DNA of 64,000 nt, taken from assembly GCF_001887355.1 (NCBI RefSeq), contig NZ_MPIN01000016.1:88098-152097 (forward strand). Direction: 5' to 3'. Position 1 is the first letter of the stretch. The number at the start of each line of letters is the position of its first letter. This DNA comes from Cystobacter ferrugineus. GTDB lineage: Bacteria > Myxococcota > Myxococcia > Myxococcales > Myxococcaceae. The position numbers and the translations under genes are program-made. The notes below the pieces were generated by a model that was not told the DNA's origin, did no database searches, and saw nothing but the letters and a program-made list of their open reading frames with translations. Of the stretch, positions 30,598-39,258 are shown piece by piece.

Positions 30598-32154
30598 TCA
30601 CCCTACCGGTGGGGGCAGTGGACCCAGAGCTGCCTCAACGGCCATGCCGAGCGCCAGAAGGCGAGTGTCGTCGCCGGGTACGGCATCGAGTTCGATACCG
30701 ACGGGCAGGCCGGCGGCGGTCATTCCAGCCGGGATGCTGAGCCCCGGCGCCTGCAGTACCGGCGAAATCTGCGTGTTGCGGATCAGGGTGAAGACCTCGA
30801 GCACCTGTCTGCCGTTCAGTTCGATGGTGTCGCCAGGCGCGTCGCCCGCGGTGCGTATCGGGGTCGCCGGCACCGGCACGGTCGGATACAAGATGGCAAC
30901 GACGTTGGCGTGGCGTAACACCTCCGTGTAGCGCGCAACCAGTTCGGGACGCGCTCGGTTCCGCACGAAGAATACGGTCTCCGCGGGAACCTGCACGGGA
31001 AGATACGTTTCGAACAGAGCCCTGACATCCTTGCTCACAATGCCGTTCATCACCTGTTGCATCGTGATGCCTGGCGCGTAGGCGGCAAGGAACGTTTGGA
31101 GATCCTTGCCATAGCCGATCTCGACAAACGTGCCGAACAGGTCCAACGCGCTCCGCACCACCTCGGTCAGATCCACCTCGACAAATTCCACGCCGGCATC
31201 GCGCAAACGTGTCACCGCGCCTCTGGTCACAGCCGCGACGCTTGGATCGAGATCTTCCCAGAAATACCCACGGGGCAGGCCGATGCGCACCCGAGAGAGA
31301 GACGCTCGCCTGGGGCGAACGGCGCCGGTGACGGCCTGCGTCAGCAGTGCCAGGTCTCCTACACTGCGGGCGATGGGACCCACGGTATCCAGATCGTTCG
31401 ACAGAGGGACGACACCGGCGTCAGGCCAGCGCATGTGTGCCGACGCGGTGGGCCGCAGTCCGCAGATTCCACAGAGTGCGGCTGGCATGCGCACCGAGCC
31501 GGCGGTGTCCGTGCCAAGCCCCGCCGGTACGAAGCGCGCCGCGACCGCCGCCGCCGTGCCGCCGCTCGAGCCGCCGGGAATGCGCGTACGATCATAAGGA
31601 TTGCGAACGGCGCCGAATGCCGCGTTGTTGGACGAGCCCCCAGCGGCCAGCTCGTGCATGTTGGCCTTCGCGAAGAGCAATGCGTCCTGGGCGAAGAGCG
31701 CGTCCATGACCGGGGCATTCCGACGCGGCACGTATCTGCGCAATGTCGGCGTGCCGGCCGTGGTTGGAATGCCGGCGACATCGATGTTGTCCTTTACCAT
31801 CAGCGGCACGCCAGCAAGCAACCCCAGTGCCTGACCTCGCGCGCGCTTCCGGTCGATCGCATGCGCGCTCTCGAGCAACCGTTCGGAGTCCATCCAAAGC
31901 ACGGTGTTGAGATTGGCTCGCGCCCGGTAGGCACGCAAGAGTGCACCCGCATAACTCTCGGCGCTCATCTCGCCTTCGCGGATGCGGCGTGCGGCCTCGG
32001 CCGCGCTGAGCTGCGTGGCGCCCATCGCGGCGTCTGGCTCTTCGCCCGTGTAGCAGGCGTGAAGCAACCCGGTGACGGCGCCCATCGCTCCGAGCGTGCC
32101 CAGCCTCGCGAGGAATTCACGTCGGCACGAGCCGCTTCTTGTCTCGTCTTGCAA
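30598..32154 (-). CDS. Tat-exported amidase (amidase-signature family)
   Basis: 518 residues if read from the TTG at 32154; the frame is open further upstream (an ATG at 32292 lacks a ribosome-binding site), so the start is uncertain. The N-terminus has a Tat-like CRREFL followed by a hydrophobic stretch ending LLHAC, which could be a lipobox. The catalytic Ser-cis-Ser-Lys triad of the amidase family is visible: Lys in LMVKDNID, Ser in GGSSNNAAFG and Ser in PGGSSGGTAAAVA. It would hydrolyse an amide outside the cytoplasm; the substrate cannot be told. It is convergent with the HEAT-like gene. Confidence 0.87.
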   Translation of the reverse strand: MQDETRSGSCRREFLARLGTLGAMGAVTGLLHACYTGEEPDAAMGATQLSAAEAARRIREGEMSAESYAGALLRAYRARANLNTVLWMDSERLLESAHAIDRKRARGQALGLLAGVPLMVKDNIDVAGIPTTAGTPTLRRYVPRRNAPVMDALFAQDALLFAKANMHELAAGGSSNNAAFGAVRNPYDRTRIPGGSSGGTAAAVAARFVPAGLGTDTAGSVRMPAALCGICGLRPTASAHMRWPDAGVVPLSNDLDTVGPIARSVGDLALLTQAVTGAVRPRRASLSRVRIGLPRGYFWEDLDPSVAAVTRGAVTRLRDAGVEFVEVDLTEVVRSALDLFGTFVEIGYGKDLQTFLAAYAPGITMQQVMNGIVSKDVRALFETYLPVQVPAETVFFVRNRARPELVARYTEVLRHANVVAILYPTVPVPATPIRTAGDAPGDTIELNGRQVLEVFTLIRNTQISPVLQAPGLSIPAGMTAAGLPVGIELDAVPGDDTRLLALGMAVEAALGPLPPPVG

Positions 32155-32369
32155 TGCGCCCCCATGTCCGAGTTGGAGAGCATGATAGAAGACCAAGGGT
32201 GGTCCGAGCGAGACGCGCTCGGTTGGTGTTGCATGATTCTGTTTGAATTCAGGCGCCGACGCGATCCTTGAGTCCGATCTGCCGTTGAGCATGTGACTCG
32301 GAGAGCAGACCGAGACCCAGGAGTGCGGCTCGTCGCCCCGACGGGCGCGACAGCCGCCGACGGTGCCGA

Positions 32370-33089
32370 TCAGGCGCGGCGGCGGAGGAGCCCGAGCGCC
32401 AGCAGGATCAGACCGGCGGCCGGCGCGGCCTCGGTGCCGGGAACGCCGCCGAGCTGACAGCCACCGCCCTTCCCGTCGTTCGGCGTGACGCCGTCGCCGT
32501 CCGTGCCGCCGCCGTCGCCAGGCGGGGCGATCGTGACGGTGGCGCAGTGGTGATAGAAGCAGCCGCCGGGGTCGTTGATCGCGTGGTTCGACATGAACTG
32601 GGTGATCTGCAGCGTGCACTTGTCGCAGGTGAAGCCCTGCGGAAGCTGAACCTGGACCGTCTGCTGCGGCTCGGAGAACGGCGAGGAGTGCACGAGCAGG
32701 CCATCGGCGAGGAGCGGCAGCGTCGGGTTGTTGTCGATGGTCGTGCTGCCGCACGGCGTGCTACCGGCGGTGACCGGCGGGTCGGGGGGCAGCGAGTTCA
32801 TGTCCTGGGCGATCGAAACGCGGTAGTGGCCGGGGTGGTAGACCGTCTCGGTGAGGGCGATGGTGATCATCTGCCCCGAGCGGTAGGTGGTGACCGCGCC
32901 GGTGGGCTGGGCCGGCTGCCCGGGGTCGGCCTGGCCGCAGGGCTCGCTCTTCTGCGGGTTGCCGAGGCGGTCCTGCGCCGCCCAGCTCGCCGGCTGTTGG
33001 ATGCTGAAGTGGGCGTGCGCCGGCGCGGCGGAGAGGAGGAGTGCCGCCGACGCGGCGATGAGGGAAGGGATCAGGGATGGTCGCTTCAT
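32370..33089 (-). CDS. SCE4755-type polysaccharide-monooxygenase-like protein with MYXO-CTERM-like tail
   Basis: 239 residues with GGAG eight bases upstream. The signal peptide ends APAHA, so the mature chain would begin with His (HFSIQQPASW), as needed for the copper-binding histidine brace of LPMOs. A second His candidate is in NHAIND or FYHHCATV. Six or more Cys suggest disulfides. A Gly/Asp-rich linker leads to GGGCQLGG..AAGLILLALGLLRRRA, a Cys, a hydrophobic helix and Arg residues as in MYXO-CTERM surface-sorting tails. It resembles the Sorangium SCE4755 family. Oxidative cleavage of polysaccharide is suggested, not shown. Confidence 0.82.
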   Translation of the reverse strand: MKRPSLIPSLIAASAALLLSAAPAHAHFSIQQPASWAAQDRLGNPQKSEPCGQADPGQPAQPTGAVTTYRSGQMITIALTETVYHPGHYRVSIAQDMNSLPPDPPVTAGSTPCGSTTIDNNPTLPLLADGLLVHSSPFSEPQQTVQVQLPQGFTCDKCTLQITQFMSNHAINDPGGCFYHHCATVTIAPPGDGGGTDGDGVTPNDGKGGGCQLGGVPGTEAAPAAGLILLALGLLRRRA

Positions 33090-33231
33090 GGGGTTTTCTC
33101 CAGGCTCGAGGGCTGGCGGCATCCTACAGCCCCGAGACCTCCCGGTACCGGCGTAAGCCCACTCCCTGATACGCGGACAGCTTCTCTTGCGAGTAGTGTC
33201 GGGAGGGTTCAACCCCCAAGGAGTGGAGCCC

Positions 33232-33771
33232 GTGCCCGCCATCGACATTCCCGCCATCGACACCGAGCGCCTCACGCTACGCGGCCCACGACGCGAGGAC
33301 TTCGAGGAAGCGTTCGAGATGTGGGGAGACCCGCGGGTGACCCGGTACATTGGCGGCAAGCCGTCCACGCGCGAGGAGGTGTGGTCCCGGCTGCTGCGCT
33401 ACGTGGGCCACTGGGCGGTGATGGGGTATGGGTTCTGGGTGGTGCGCGAGAAGGGCACGAGCCGGTTCGTCGGCGAGGTGGGACTCGCGGACTTCCGGCG
33501 GGAGATCGAACCCTCGTTCGAGGGGGCGAAGGAGACGGGTTGGGCTCTGTCTCCGTGGGCGCACGGAAAAGGGTTCGCCACGGAGGCAGTGAACGCGGCG
33601 CTGAGGTGGGCGGACGGCAGGTTCGGTCCGGAGCGCGTGGTGTGCATCATCGACCCGGGGAACGAGGCGTCCCTCAAGGTCGCGCACAAGTGCGGGTTCC
33701 GTGAATTCGCACGCGGCTCGTACAAGGGCGAGCCGACGCTGATGCTCGAGCGGGTTCCCAGGGCCAGGTGA
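33232..33771 (+). CDS. GNAT N-acetyltransferase, RimJ/RimL type
   Basis: 179 residues from the GTG at 33232, chosen because AAGGAG stands eight bases upstream; a TTG at 33187 is in frame but unsupported. The start IDTERLTLRGPRREDFEEAFEMWGDP and the acetyl-CoA region GWALSPWAHGKGFATEAVNAAL, plus NEASLKVAHKCGFRE, are the RimJ-type Acetyltransf_3 pattern. It transfers acetyl from acetyl-CoA to an amine, either a protein N-terminus or a small molecule. It is divergent from the LPMO-like gene and ends at a strong hairpin. Confidence 0.9.
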   Translation: MPAIDIPAIDTERLTLRGPRREDFEEAFEMWGDPRVTRYIGGKPSTREEVWSRLLRYVGHWAVMGYGFWVVREKGTSRFVGEVGLADFRREIEPSFEGAKETGWALSPWAHGKGFATEAVNAALRWADGRFGPERVVCIIDPGNEASLKVAHKCGFREFARGSYKGEPTLMLERVPRAR

Positions 33772-33777
33772 GCGGGC

Positions 33778-33804
33778 GGGAGACAGGCTTCGAACCTGTC
33801 TCCC
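33778..33804. terminator. bidirectional hairpin between convergent genes
   Basis: GGGAGACAGG and CCTGTCTCCC form a perfect 10-bp stem with a 7-base loop (CTTCGAA). It starts seven bases after the GNAT stop and 17 bases from the stop of the convergent secreted-protein gene. No T tract follows, but position and stability fit a shared terminator. Confidence 0.75.
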
Positions 33805-33820
33805 CTGCCCTGCGACCTGC

Positions 33821-34267
33821 TCAATCGTCGTGGCAGATGACGCGCGCGACGCACTTCGCCTTCTCACCGGTGGAGGTGAGAACCTCGGCGAAGGTCTTGA
33901 GGCGGATGGGCAGGCCCGTCTGTGCACGCTGCTCGCGGCCCGCGAGGCTCGCGCACTGCTCGTAGCTCTCCAGCGTGATGGAGTTGGTTCCGCCGATGCT
34001 CACGCCCGGCTCGACGTCGATGCTCACGGGGACCGGGACCGCACTGCGAGGCCAGTCATGGATGGAGGTGACCGTGAGCGTCCGCGTCTCGCTATCATTG
34101 AAAATGTACGTGTCGACGGCCATGAACGCCGGATAGCTGTGCACCTCCGCCACGACGCCGCCGTCGATGAAGCGCTCGCAGCGCAGCTCGGACTCCTCCT
34201 CGGCCGTCGCCGCCGTTGCGTTGAACACCACGAAGCCGATGGCTGCTGCCGCCCAACCGTTGCGCAT
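33821..34267 (-). CDS. small secreted protein of unknown function
   Basis: 148 residues from the ATG at 34267 (GGGAGGA eight bases upstream). The signal peptide is GWAAAAIGFVVFNATAATA. The mature part has four Cys and a beta-rich look (VVAEVHSYPAFMAVDTYIFNDSETRTLTVTSI, SIGGTNSITLESYEQC). I do not recognise a family. It is transcribed alone or upstream of nothing obvious; the Ogt gene behind it has its own space of about 150 bases. Confidence 0.75.
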   Translation of the reverse strand: MRNGWAAAAIGFVVFNATAATAEEESELRCERFIDGGVVAEVHSYPAFMAVDTYIFNDSETRTLTVTSIHDWPRSAVPVPVSIDVEPGVSIGGTNSITLESYEQCASLAGREQRAQTGLPIRLKTFAEVLTSTGEKAKCVARVICHDD

Positions 34268-34414
34268 GTGTGTCGTCCTCCCAGCAAGACGCAACGAGGC
34301 TGAGATCGGGGAGATGCGGTCACAAGTCAGGTACCGTGCGGCGTGTGCCCGGGAAGTCGAGGGCTCGACAGCGCCGGAGACGCTGCGTGCGCTACCCGAC
34401 GCTCGACATCCGGC

Positions 34415-34951
34415 TCAGAGACCTGGAGTCGACTGGAGTGGGAGCGAGGCCTGGCCCACCCACGAGGAGCCGCCACGAATCCGCTGCTCATGCTCGAGCA
34501 GCCACTGCTTGGTGGGCACGCCCCCCGCGTACCCGGTGAGCGCCCCGCTGGTGCCCACCACCCGATGGCAGGGAACGACGATGGAGAGCGGATTCCTGGC
34601 GTTCGCGGACCCGACCGCCCGCGAGGCCCCCTCCCGGCCGATGTGGCGCGCGAGGCTCGCATAGGACCAGGTCACACCCAACGGAATCTCCCGAAGTGCC
34701 TTCCACACCGTCTGCTGGAAGGGCGTCCCGGCCGGCTCGAGCGGAAGCTCGAAGGACACAGGCTCGCCCGTGAAGTACTCCTCCAACTGGCGTCGTGCCT
34801 CCCGCAGCACCGGGTGGTCCTCCCGCTCGCTCGCGACGAGCACGGGAGCCCGCTTGTGGTTCTCCAGGTAGATGGCGGTCAGTGCCCCTTCGTTGGCATA
34901 CAACCGCAGGGGCCCCACCGGGCTCTTCAGGGTCATGGTGTACAGCTTCAT
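34415..34951 (-). CDS. ogt: methylated-DNA-protein-cysteine methyltransferase
   Basis: 178 residues from the ATG at 34951, with AAGGAG seven bases upstream. The catalytic motif is IVVPCHRVVG (acceptor Cys), preceded by the DNA-binding RAVGSANARNP helix. It repairs O6-methylguanine by moving the methyl to its own Cys in a suicide reaction. Its start overlaps the stop of the alkA/ada-type gene (ATGA on the minus strand), forming an alkylation-damage repair operon. Confidence 0.94.
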   Translation of the reverse strand: MKLYTMTLKSPVGPLRLYANEGALTAIYLENHKRAPVLVASEREDHPVLREARRQLEEYFTGEPVSFELPLEPAGTPFQQTVWKALREIPLGVTWSYASLARHIGREGASRAVGSANARNPLSIVVPCHRVVGTSGALTGYAGGVPTKQWLLEHEQRIRGGSSWVGQASLPLQSTPGL

Positions 34952-36405
34952 CCGCCTGCTCCTTCCGACAGAGAAGTCCAGAGGTGTATCGCCGCGTACG
35001 AACGCCACGGCCGCCAGGCCTCGGCCCGCGCGCCGGCCTCCTTCGCCGTCACGCCTCCGAGTGCCTTGCGAATCCCGAGATCACTCGCGGGGAACGCGTC
35101 GGGCCAACGCAGCGCCCTCATGGCGACGTAGTGCGCCGTCCAGGCCCCGATGCCCGGCAGTGCCTCCAGCGCCGCCATCATCCCCTCCACATCCGCGTGC
35201 CGATCCAGCCGCACCGAGCCCTCCGCCACCGCCCGCGCCACCCCCAGCAGGCACCTCGCCCGCGCCCCGGGGAGTCCCAACGCCGCCACGTCGTCCTCCG
35301 ACGCCGCCGCCAGCGTCTCCGGCAGAGGGAACAACCGGGAGAGCTCCGCATGGGGACCGTCCACGGGCTCGCCGAAGCGCGCGACGAGCCTCCCGCTCAG
35401 CGTGGTCGCCCCACGCACGGTGACCTGCTGCCCGAGGATGGCGCGCACCATGAGTTCGAAGGGCTCGAAAGCGCCCAGCACTCGCAGTCCCGGGTGCGCC
35501 TGGACGCACTTCGCCAGGAGCGCGTCGCGTCCGAGGCACTCCGAGATGACCTCCGGCTGCGCATCGAGGTCGAAGAGCGCCCTCAGCCGTGTGGCCACCT
35601 GCATCAGCACCCCCGCCAGTGACAACGACACCTCGGCCAGCAGCGCGGGGCGCTTCGGATCCTTTCGGACCACGAGCCAGCCCGTCTTGCCACCCAGGCG
35701 CACCGTGCGCCGGTATTCGCAATCCCCCACGTGCTCGACCCCTGGAATGGCGCGACCTCGCAGGTAGAGCAGGAGCTGCTCCCAGTCGAGCGGCGGGCGA
35801 TAGTCCAACCGGAGCACGAGTGAGCGCGAGCCCACCGCCTCGTCACTGGCACGCCGCAGTTCCGAAGGGGGCCTGCCGAAGCGCTCCTGGAAGAGCGCGT
35901 TGAAGCGCCGGACGCTCTGGAAACCACTGGCGAACGCGACCTCCGCCAGCGGGAGCGCGGTGTCCTGGAGCAGTTGCTTCGCCAGCGCGAGCCGCCGCGA
36001 TTGCGCCAGCTCGACCGGCGAGACGCCAAGCTCCGCCTCCATCGCCCGGCGCAGGTGCCGGCTGGTGACCCCCAGCTCCGCCGCCAGCTCATCCAGGGAC
36101 GACTCGTTGAGGAATCCCCCCTCGATGCGCGACACCGCGGCCGCCACCAGCCTCGGGACGGAGTCCACCGGTGCGCGGCCCGGGGCCAGCTCGGGACGGC
36201 ACAGCAGGCAGGCGCGAAAGCCCGCGTGCTCCGCCTCGGCGGCCGTGCGGTAGAAGGCGCAGCGCTCCTGGCGGGGCGTCCTCGCCGTGCACACCGGACG
36301 GCAGTAGATGCCCGTCGTCGACACTCCGACAAAGAAGAGCCCATCGAAGCGCCGGTCTCGCGCGGTCAGGGCCCGGTAGCAGGTCTCGTTCTCCAGCGTC
36401 CTCAT
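34948..36405 (-). CDS. alkA: Ada-type regulator fused to AlkA 3-methyladenine DNA glycosylase
   Basis: 485 residues. Residues about 1-80 are the Ada zinc/methyl-phosphotriester acceptor domain (FVGVSTTGIYCRPVC and CLLCRPE, four Cys), then an AraC-type helix-turn-helix (about 85-185), then an AlkA N-terminal domain and the HhH-GPD glycosylase (LGQQVTV, LPGIGAWTAHYVAMRAL with the catalytic Asp following in FPASDLG). It would sense methylphosphotriesters, activate its own operon and excise alkylated purines. It is translationally coupled to ogt, so the pair covers both direct reversal and base excision. Confidence 0.94.
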   Translation of the reverse strand: MRTLENETCYRALTARDRRFDGLFFVGVSTTGIYCRPVCTARTPRQERCAFYRTAAEAEHAGFRACLLCRPELAPGRAPVDSVPRLVAAAVSRIEGGFLNESSLDELAAELGVTSRHLRRAMEAELGVSPVELAQSRRLALAKQLLQDTALPLAEVAFASGFQSVRRFNALFQERFGRPPSELRRASDEAVGSRSLVLRLDYRPPLDWEQLLLYLRGRAIPGVEHVGDCEYRRTVRLGGKTGWLVVRKDPKRPALLAEVSLSLAGVLMQVATRLRALFDLDAQPEVISECLGRDALLAKCVQAHPGLRVLGAFEPFELMVRAILGQQVTVRGATTLSGRLVARFGEPVDGPHAELSRLFPLPETLAAASEDDVAALGLPGARARCLLGVARAVAEGSVRLDRHADVEGMMAALEALPGIGAWTAHYVAMRALRWPDAFPASDLGIRKALGGVTAKEAGARAEAWRPWRSYAAIHLWTSLSEGAGG

Positions 36406-36599
36406 CACGGGGCTTTCGTAGCGTGGCCGCCCACTCCTGTCTGGCCGTTTTCGGACCTGACCGCGAAAATCGGGTCGCTGGGCGGCTACAGCGTGCGCTT
36501 GGGTGTCAAACGAGTCTTGGGGTCGCGGGCCCTCGCGCTCGGCGTGTGGCTCCGCGAGGGGGGGGCCGCACGAGCAACGGAGCGTGATACAGATTCGCC

Positions 36600-37229
36600 A
36601 TGCCCGACTTGACGACCTCGATGTTCTTCCTGGCCGCGACACTCGCGCTCAACGTGACGCCCGGCCCCGACATGCTCTACGTGGTGGCCCGCAGCGTGAG
36701 CGAGGGCCGCAAGGCGGGCATCGTCTCGGCGCTGGGCATCGCGGCCGGATGCCTCGTGCACACCTTCGCCATCGCCGCGGGGCTCTCGGGACTGATCATG
36801 GCCGTGCCGCTCGCCTTCGAGGTGGTGAAGCTCACGGGCGCGGCCTACCTGCTCTACCTCGGCGTGCGCGCGCTCCTCAGCCGCGACACCGGGCTGGCCG
36901 CGCCCACCGTCGAGCGCGCCCGCCTGTGGGCCATCTTCCGCCAGGGAGTCGTCACCAACGTGCTCAACCCCAAGGTGGCCCTGTTCTTCCTCGCCTTCCT
37001 CCCTCAATTCGTGGACCCGACGCGCGGCTCCGTGTCGGCGCAACTCGTCCTGCTCGGGTTCCTCTTCAATGCCTCGGGCACGCTGGTGAACACGGTGGTG
37101 GCGCTCGTGTCGAGCGGGGCCGGTCAGTGGACGAAGCGCCACGTGGGCTCGTCCACCCTCTTCAAGCGCGCCACGGGGCTGGTGTTCGTGGGGCTCGGGC
37201 TGCGGCTCGCCCTGCTCGAGCGGAAGTAG
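36600..37229 (+). CDS. LysE/RhtB-family amino-acid exporter
   Basis: 209 residues, the family length, with six membrane helices. The family motif LNVTPGPDMLYVVARSVSEGRKAGIVSALGI near residue 17 and VTNVLNPKVALFFLAFLPQFV near 120 are characteristic. It exports an amino acid or homoserine-lactone-like compound from the cytosol. It is divergent from the Ada/AlkA gene with about 195 bases between, and stands alone. Confidence 0.92.
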   Translation: MPDLTTSMFFLAATLALNVTPGPDMLYVVARSVSEGRKAGIVSALGIAAGCLVHTFAIAAGLSGLIMAVPLAFEVVKLTGAAYLLYLGVRALLSRDTGLAAPTVERARLWAIFRQGVVTNVLNPKVALFFLAFLPQFVDPTRGSVSAQLVLLGFLFNASGTLVNTVVALVSSGAGQWTKRHVGSSTLFKRATGLVFVGLGLRLALLERK

Positions 37230-37556
37230 CCGCCCCCCTTCAGGCCGCGACGAAGGTCCGGCGCTGCGCACCAGTCCCCGCACCGCGCGCGGCCCCTCCT
37301 CCTCTCCCAGTCCGTTCCAACGCCACGGGCTCGGCCCATTCCTCCGCGAAGCGTCCCCGCACTCCCGCGATGGAGCCGCCGCTGAAGTTCACGCCGGGTC
37401 TGTCCGAGCGATTCACCGTGTGAGCTGTGTGATTTCGGAGGCGCTTTGCTCCGGGGGTGAAGTCGAGGCTCCTCGCAGAAATGTTTCACAGAGAATCTCG
37501 AATTCTTGGTATTTGAGAAACTCCGGGCAAGAGCTCGCTGCAGAGGAACCAAGAGA
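37230..37556. other. intergenic region before the nuclease gene
   Basis: 327 bases with no convincing gene. A short in-frame tail (MEPPLKFTPGLSERFTV, ending at 37423) looks protein-like but has no supporting start or length. From about 37470 the sequence turns A+T-rich and probably holds the promoter of the nuclease gene; no clear -35/-10 pair was identified. Confidence 0.4.
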
Positions 37557-38339
37557 ATGCGCACCCTGGACAAGCTGTCCGTCATCGCGGTGTTGGGCCT
37601 GGGTCTCGTCGGTTGCGGAGGAGTACAGGACGTGGACCTGGGCGGCGATGGGGTCGCCAGTCAGCTCGAGCGGGATTTCGGTGGCCCGAGCGGTCTCATG
37701 GACTTCTTCGAGAGCCACACGGAGGAGGAGATCCGCCAAGCGATGGAGCCCTACGGAGTCGGGTACATCAACCGCGGGCGGGTCACCGCGGCCGTGATCA
37801 GCGACTGCCCGAAATACTTCCCGTCGGGCGACCGGAGCATCTGGCACAACTTCGACGGCGAGTACTATTTCATCGACAGTGCGGGCCGGCCGAACCGGGC
37901 GTACAAGTACCTGCCGCCGATCGTCGCCGCGCCGCGTGTCGACTCCTGCCAGACGAGTGTGGGGCAGTGGGGCGACGCGGAAAACCCCAGCAATGACTAT
38001 GATGGGGGGCATCTCATCGGCTCGCAGCTCGGGGGCTGGGGAGGACGGGCGAACCTGGTGCCACAGGATGCCAACTTCAACCGCGGCAACTGGGTGCAGC
38101 TCGAGAACAAGATGGCCAAATGCGGGAGTCTGCCGAGCGGCCGGTTGCGCTACTACATCGGTGCGAACTACCCGAACTCCACCGCGCTCATTCCCAACAA
38201 CATGACGATGGAGCTCAGGAACCAGTCCACGGGGAGCTACGTGTCCATGTCCTTCTCGAACGTGGACTACGGTGGCTCGAACGGCACGACCGAGCGGACC
38301 CGTGGCGTGAACTGGCTGTCGAGCCAGGGGTGCAACTGA
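37557..38339 (+). CDS. lipoprotein DNA/RNA non-specific endonuclease
   Basis: 260 residues from the ATG at 37557. A lipoprotein signal precedes Cys20 (VIAVLGLGLVGC). The nuclease domain is in the C-terminal half: DYDGGHLIGSQLGG with the catalytic His152, then NLVPQDANFNRGNWVQLENKM, the His-Asn-His-like metal site of the Endonuclease_NS family. It would degrade nucleic acid at the cell surface or outside, useful for feeding on lysed prey or for defence. No immunity gene is adjacent; the lipid anchor and export make one unnecessary. Confidence 0.85.
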   Translation: MRTLDKLSVIAVLGLGLVGCGGVQDVDLGGDGVASQLERDFGGPSGLMDFFESHTEEEIRQAMEPYGVGYINRGRVTAAVISDCPKYFPSGDRSIWHNFDGEYYFIDSAGRPNRAYKYLPPIVAAPRVDSCQTSVGQWGDAENPSNDYDGGHLIGSQLGGWGGRANLVPQDANFNRGNWVQLENKMAKCGSLPSGRLRYYIGANYPNSTALIPNNMTMELRNQSTGSYVSMSFSNVDYGGSNGTTERTRGVNWLSSQGCN

Positions 38340-38369
38340 GCCGCCGAGCCGTCCGCGGCAGGACACGTG

Positions 38370-39146
38370 CTATCGCTCGAGGGTCGCGGTCTTCGCCTCG
38401 ATGAACAGGGCCAGGCCATCGAGCACCCGAGCCAGTCCGAAAGCGAAGGCCCCTTCGGGATCGTGCGCTCCGTAGGTCTCTCCAGTGGTCTGCCCGACAC
38501 GCGCCAGCACGGGGTAGGACGTGAAGTCGACCGTATCGAGGAACGGCGCGACGCGGTACCACCACTCCTCGTCTGTCATTCCGGTCAGCTCCTTGACCCT
38601 CTTCTCTCGCGCCGCGTTGCGTACCGCGCCGTGGACGTAGTCGAGGACCAGCGTAATGACCCGGTCCATTTCGAGATCGGTGAGCCCCAAGCCTTCGACA
38701 GCGCTCAGCGCGATATCGGCCGACTGAAACGTGTTCGGGCCAAGCACCGTCCGGTGCGTCGCGAGCTGAATCACCCACGGGTGGGCCAGATAGAAGTCGC
38801 GATAGTCGGTCGCCACTCGCGTCAGATTGGCTCGCCACTGCGCGGGCATGAAGACGGGCCTGTCCTTCAGGATCTCGCCCGACACGGCATCCATCATCAG
38901 ATCGAGCAGCTCCGCCTTGCCGGGGATGTGCGTGTAGAACGACATGGGAGAGATGCCGACAGCGTCCGCGACCCGACGCGTGCTGACGGCCTCGAGCCCT
39001 TCGGCATCGGCAATGGCGACGGCCGCGGACACCAGGTCGGCGACACGGGCCTTCGCCTTCGGGCCTCGCCGCGGCGCCTCCGTCCTGCCCCACAGCAACT
39101 GCAGTGATTTCAACGGGTCGCCCCGTCCGGAAATCTCGTCGCTCAT
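38370..39146 (-). CDS. TetR-family repressor, divergent from the UvrA-like gene
   Basis: 258 residues. The helix-turn-helix is LEAVSTRRVADAVGISPMSFYTHI, and the C-terminal half (GPNTFQSADIALSAVEGLGLTDLEMDRVITLVLDYVHGAV) matches the TetR_C domain of tetracycline-type repressors. It is divergent from the UvrA-like ABC gene, with a 12-bp inverted repeat between. It probably represses that gene and itself until a DNA-acting or other drug binds. Confidence 0.9.
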   Translation of the reverse strand: MSDEISGRGDPLKSLQLLWGRTEAPRRGPKAKARVADLVSAAVAIADAEGLEAVSTRRVADAVGISPMSFYTHIPGKAELLDLMMDAVSGEILKDRPVFMPAQWRANLTRVATDYRDFYLAHPWVIQLATHRTVLGPNTFQSADIALSAVEGLGLTDLEMDRVITLVLDYVHGAVRNAAREKRVKELTGMTDEEWWYRVAPFLDTVDFTSYPVLARVGQTTGETYGAHDPEGAFAFGLARVLDGLALFIEAKTATLER

Positions 39147-39165
39147 TCGTACCCCACAATAACTA

Positions 39166-39208
39166 TTTACAGTGCACGAGGTTTTCGTGCTAAACATCGT
39201 GCACTGTA
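39166..39208 (+). promoter_or_regulatory. operator/promoter of the TetR-UvrA-like pair
   Basis: TACAGTGCACGA (39168-39179) recurs perfectly inverted as TCGTGCACTGTA (39197-39208) with 17 bases between; GCACGA/TCGTGC (39174-39190) forms an inner dyad. A TTTACA at 39166-39171 and GCTAAA at 39189-39194, 17 bases apart, make a plausible promoter for the UvrA-like gene that the operator would cover. Confidence 0.7.
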
Positions 39209-39258
39209 CGAAGTTACGGCGTGGCTGAAAAGATGTCGAGTGATTCGAGGAGGAAGAC

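Noticed and set aside
32155..32754. 200-residue N-terminal extension of the amidase
   Set aside because: The upper part is the shadow of the LPMO-like gene and has no coding character; a Tat-like signal starts near 32154.
33788..33794. tRNA T-loop (TTCGAA)
   Set aside because: The surrounding bases form a simple 10-bp hairpin between convergent genes, better read as a terminator.
37375..37423. Short peptide MEPPLKFTPGLSERFTV
   Set aside because: Seventeen codons with no ribosome-binding site or known family; not enough to call a gene.
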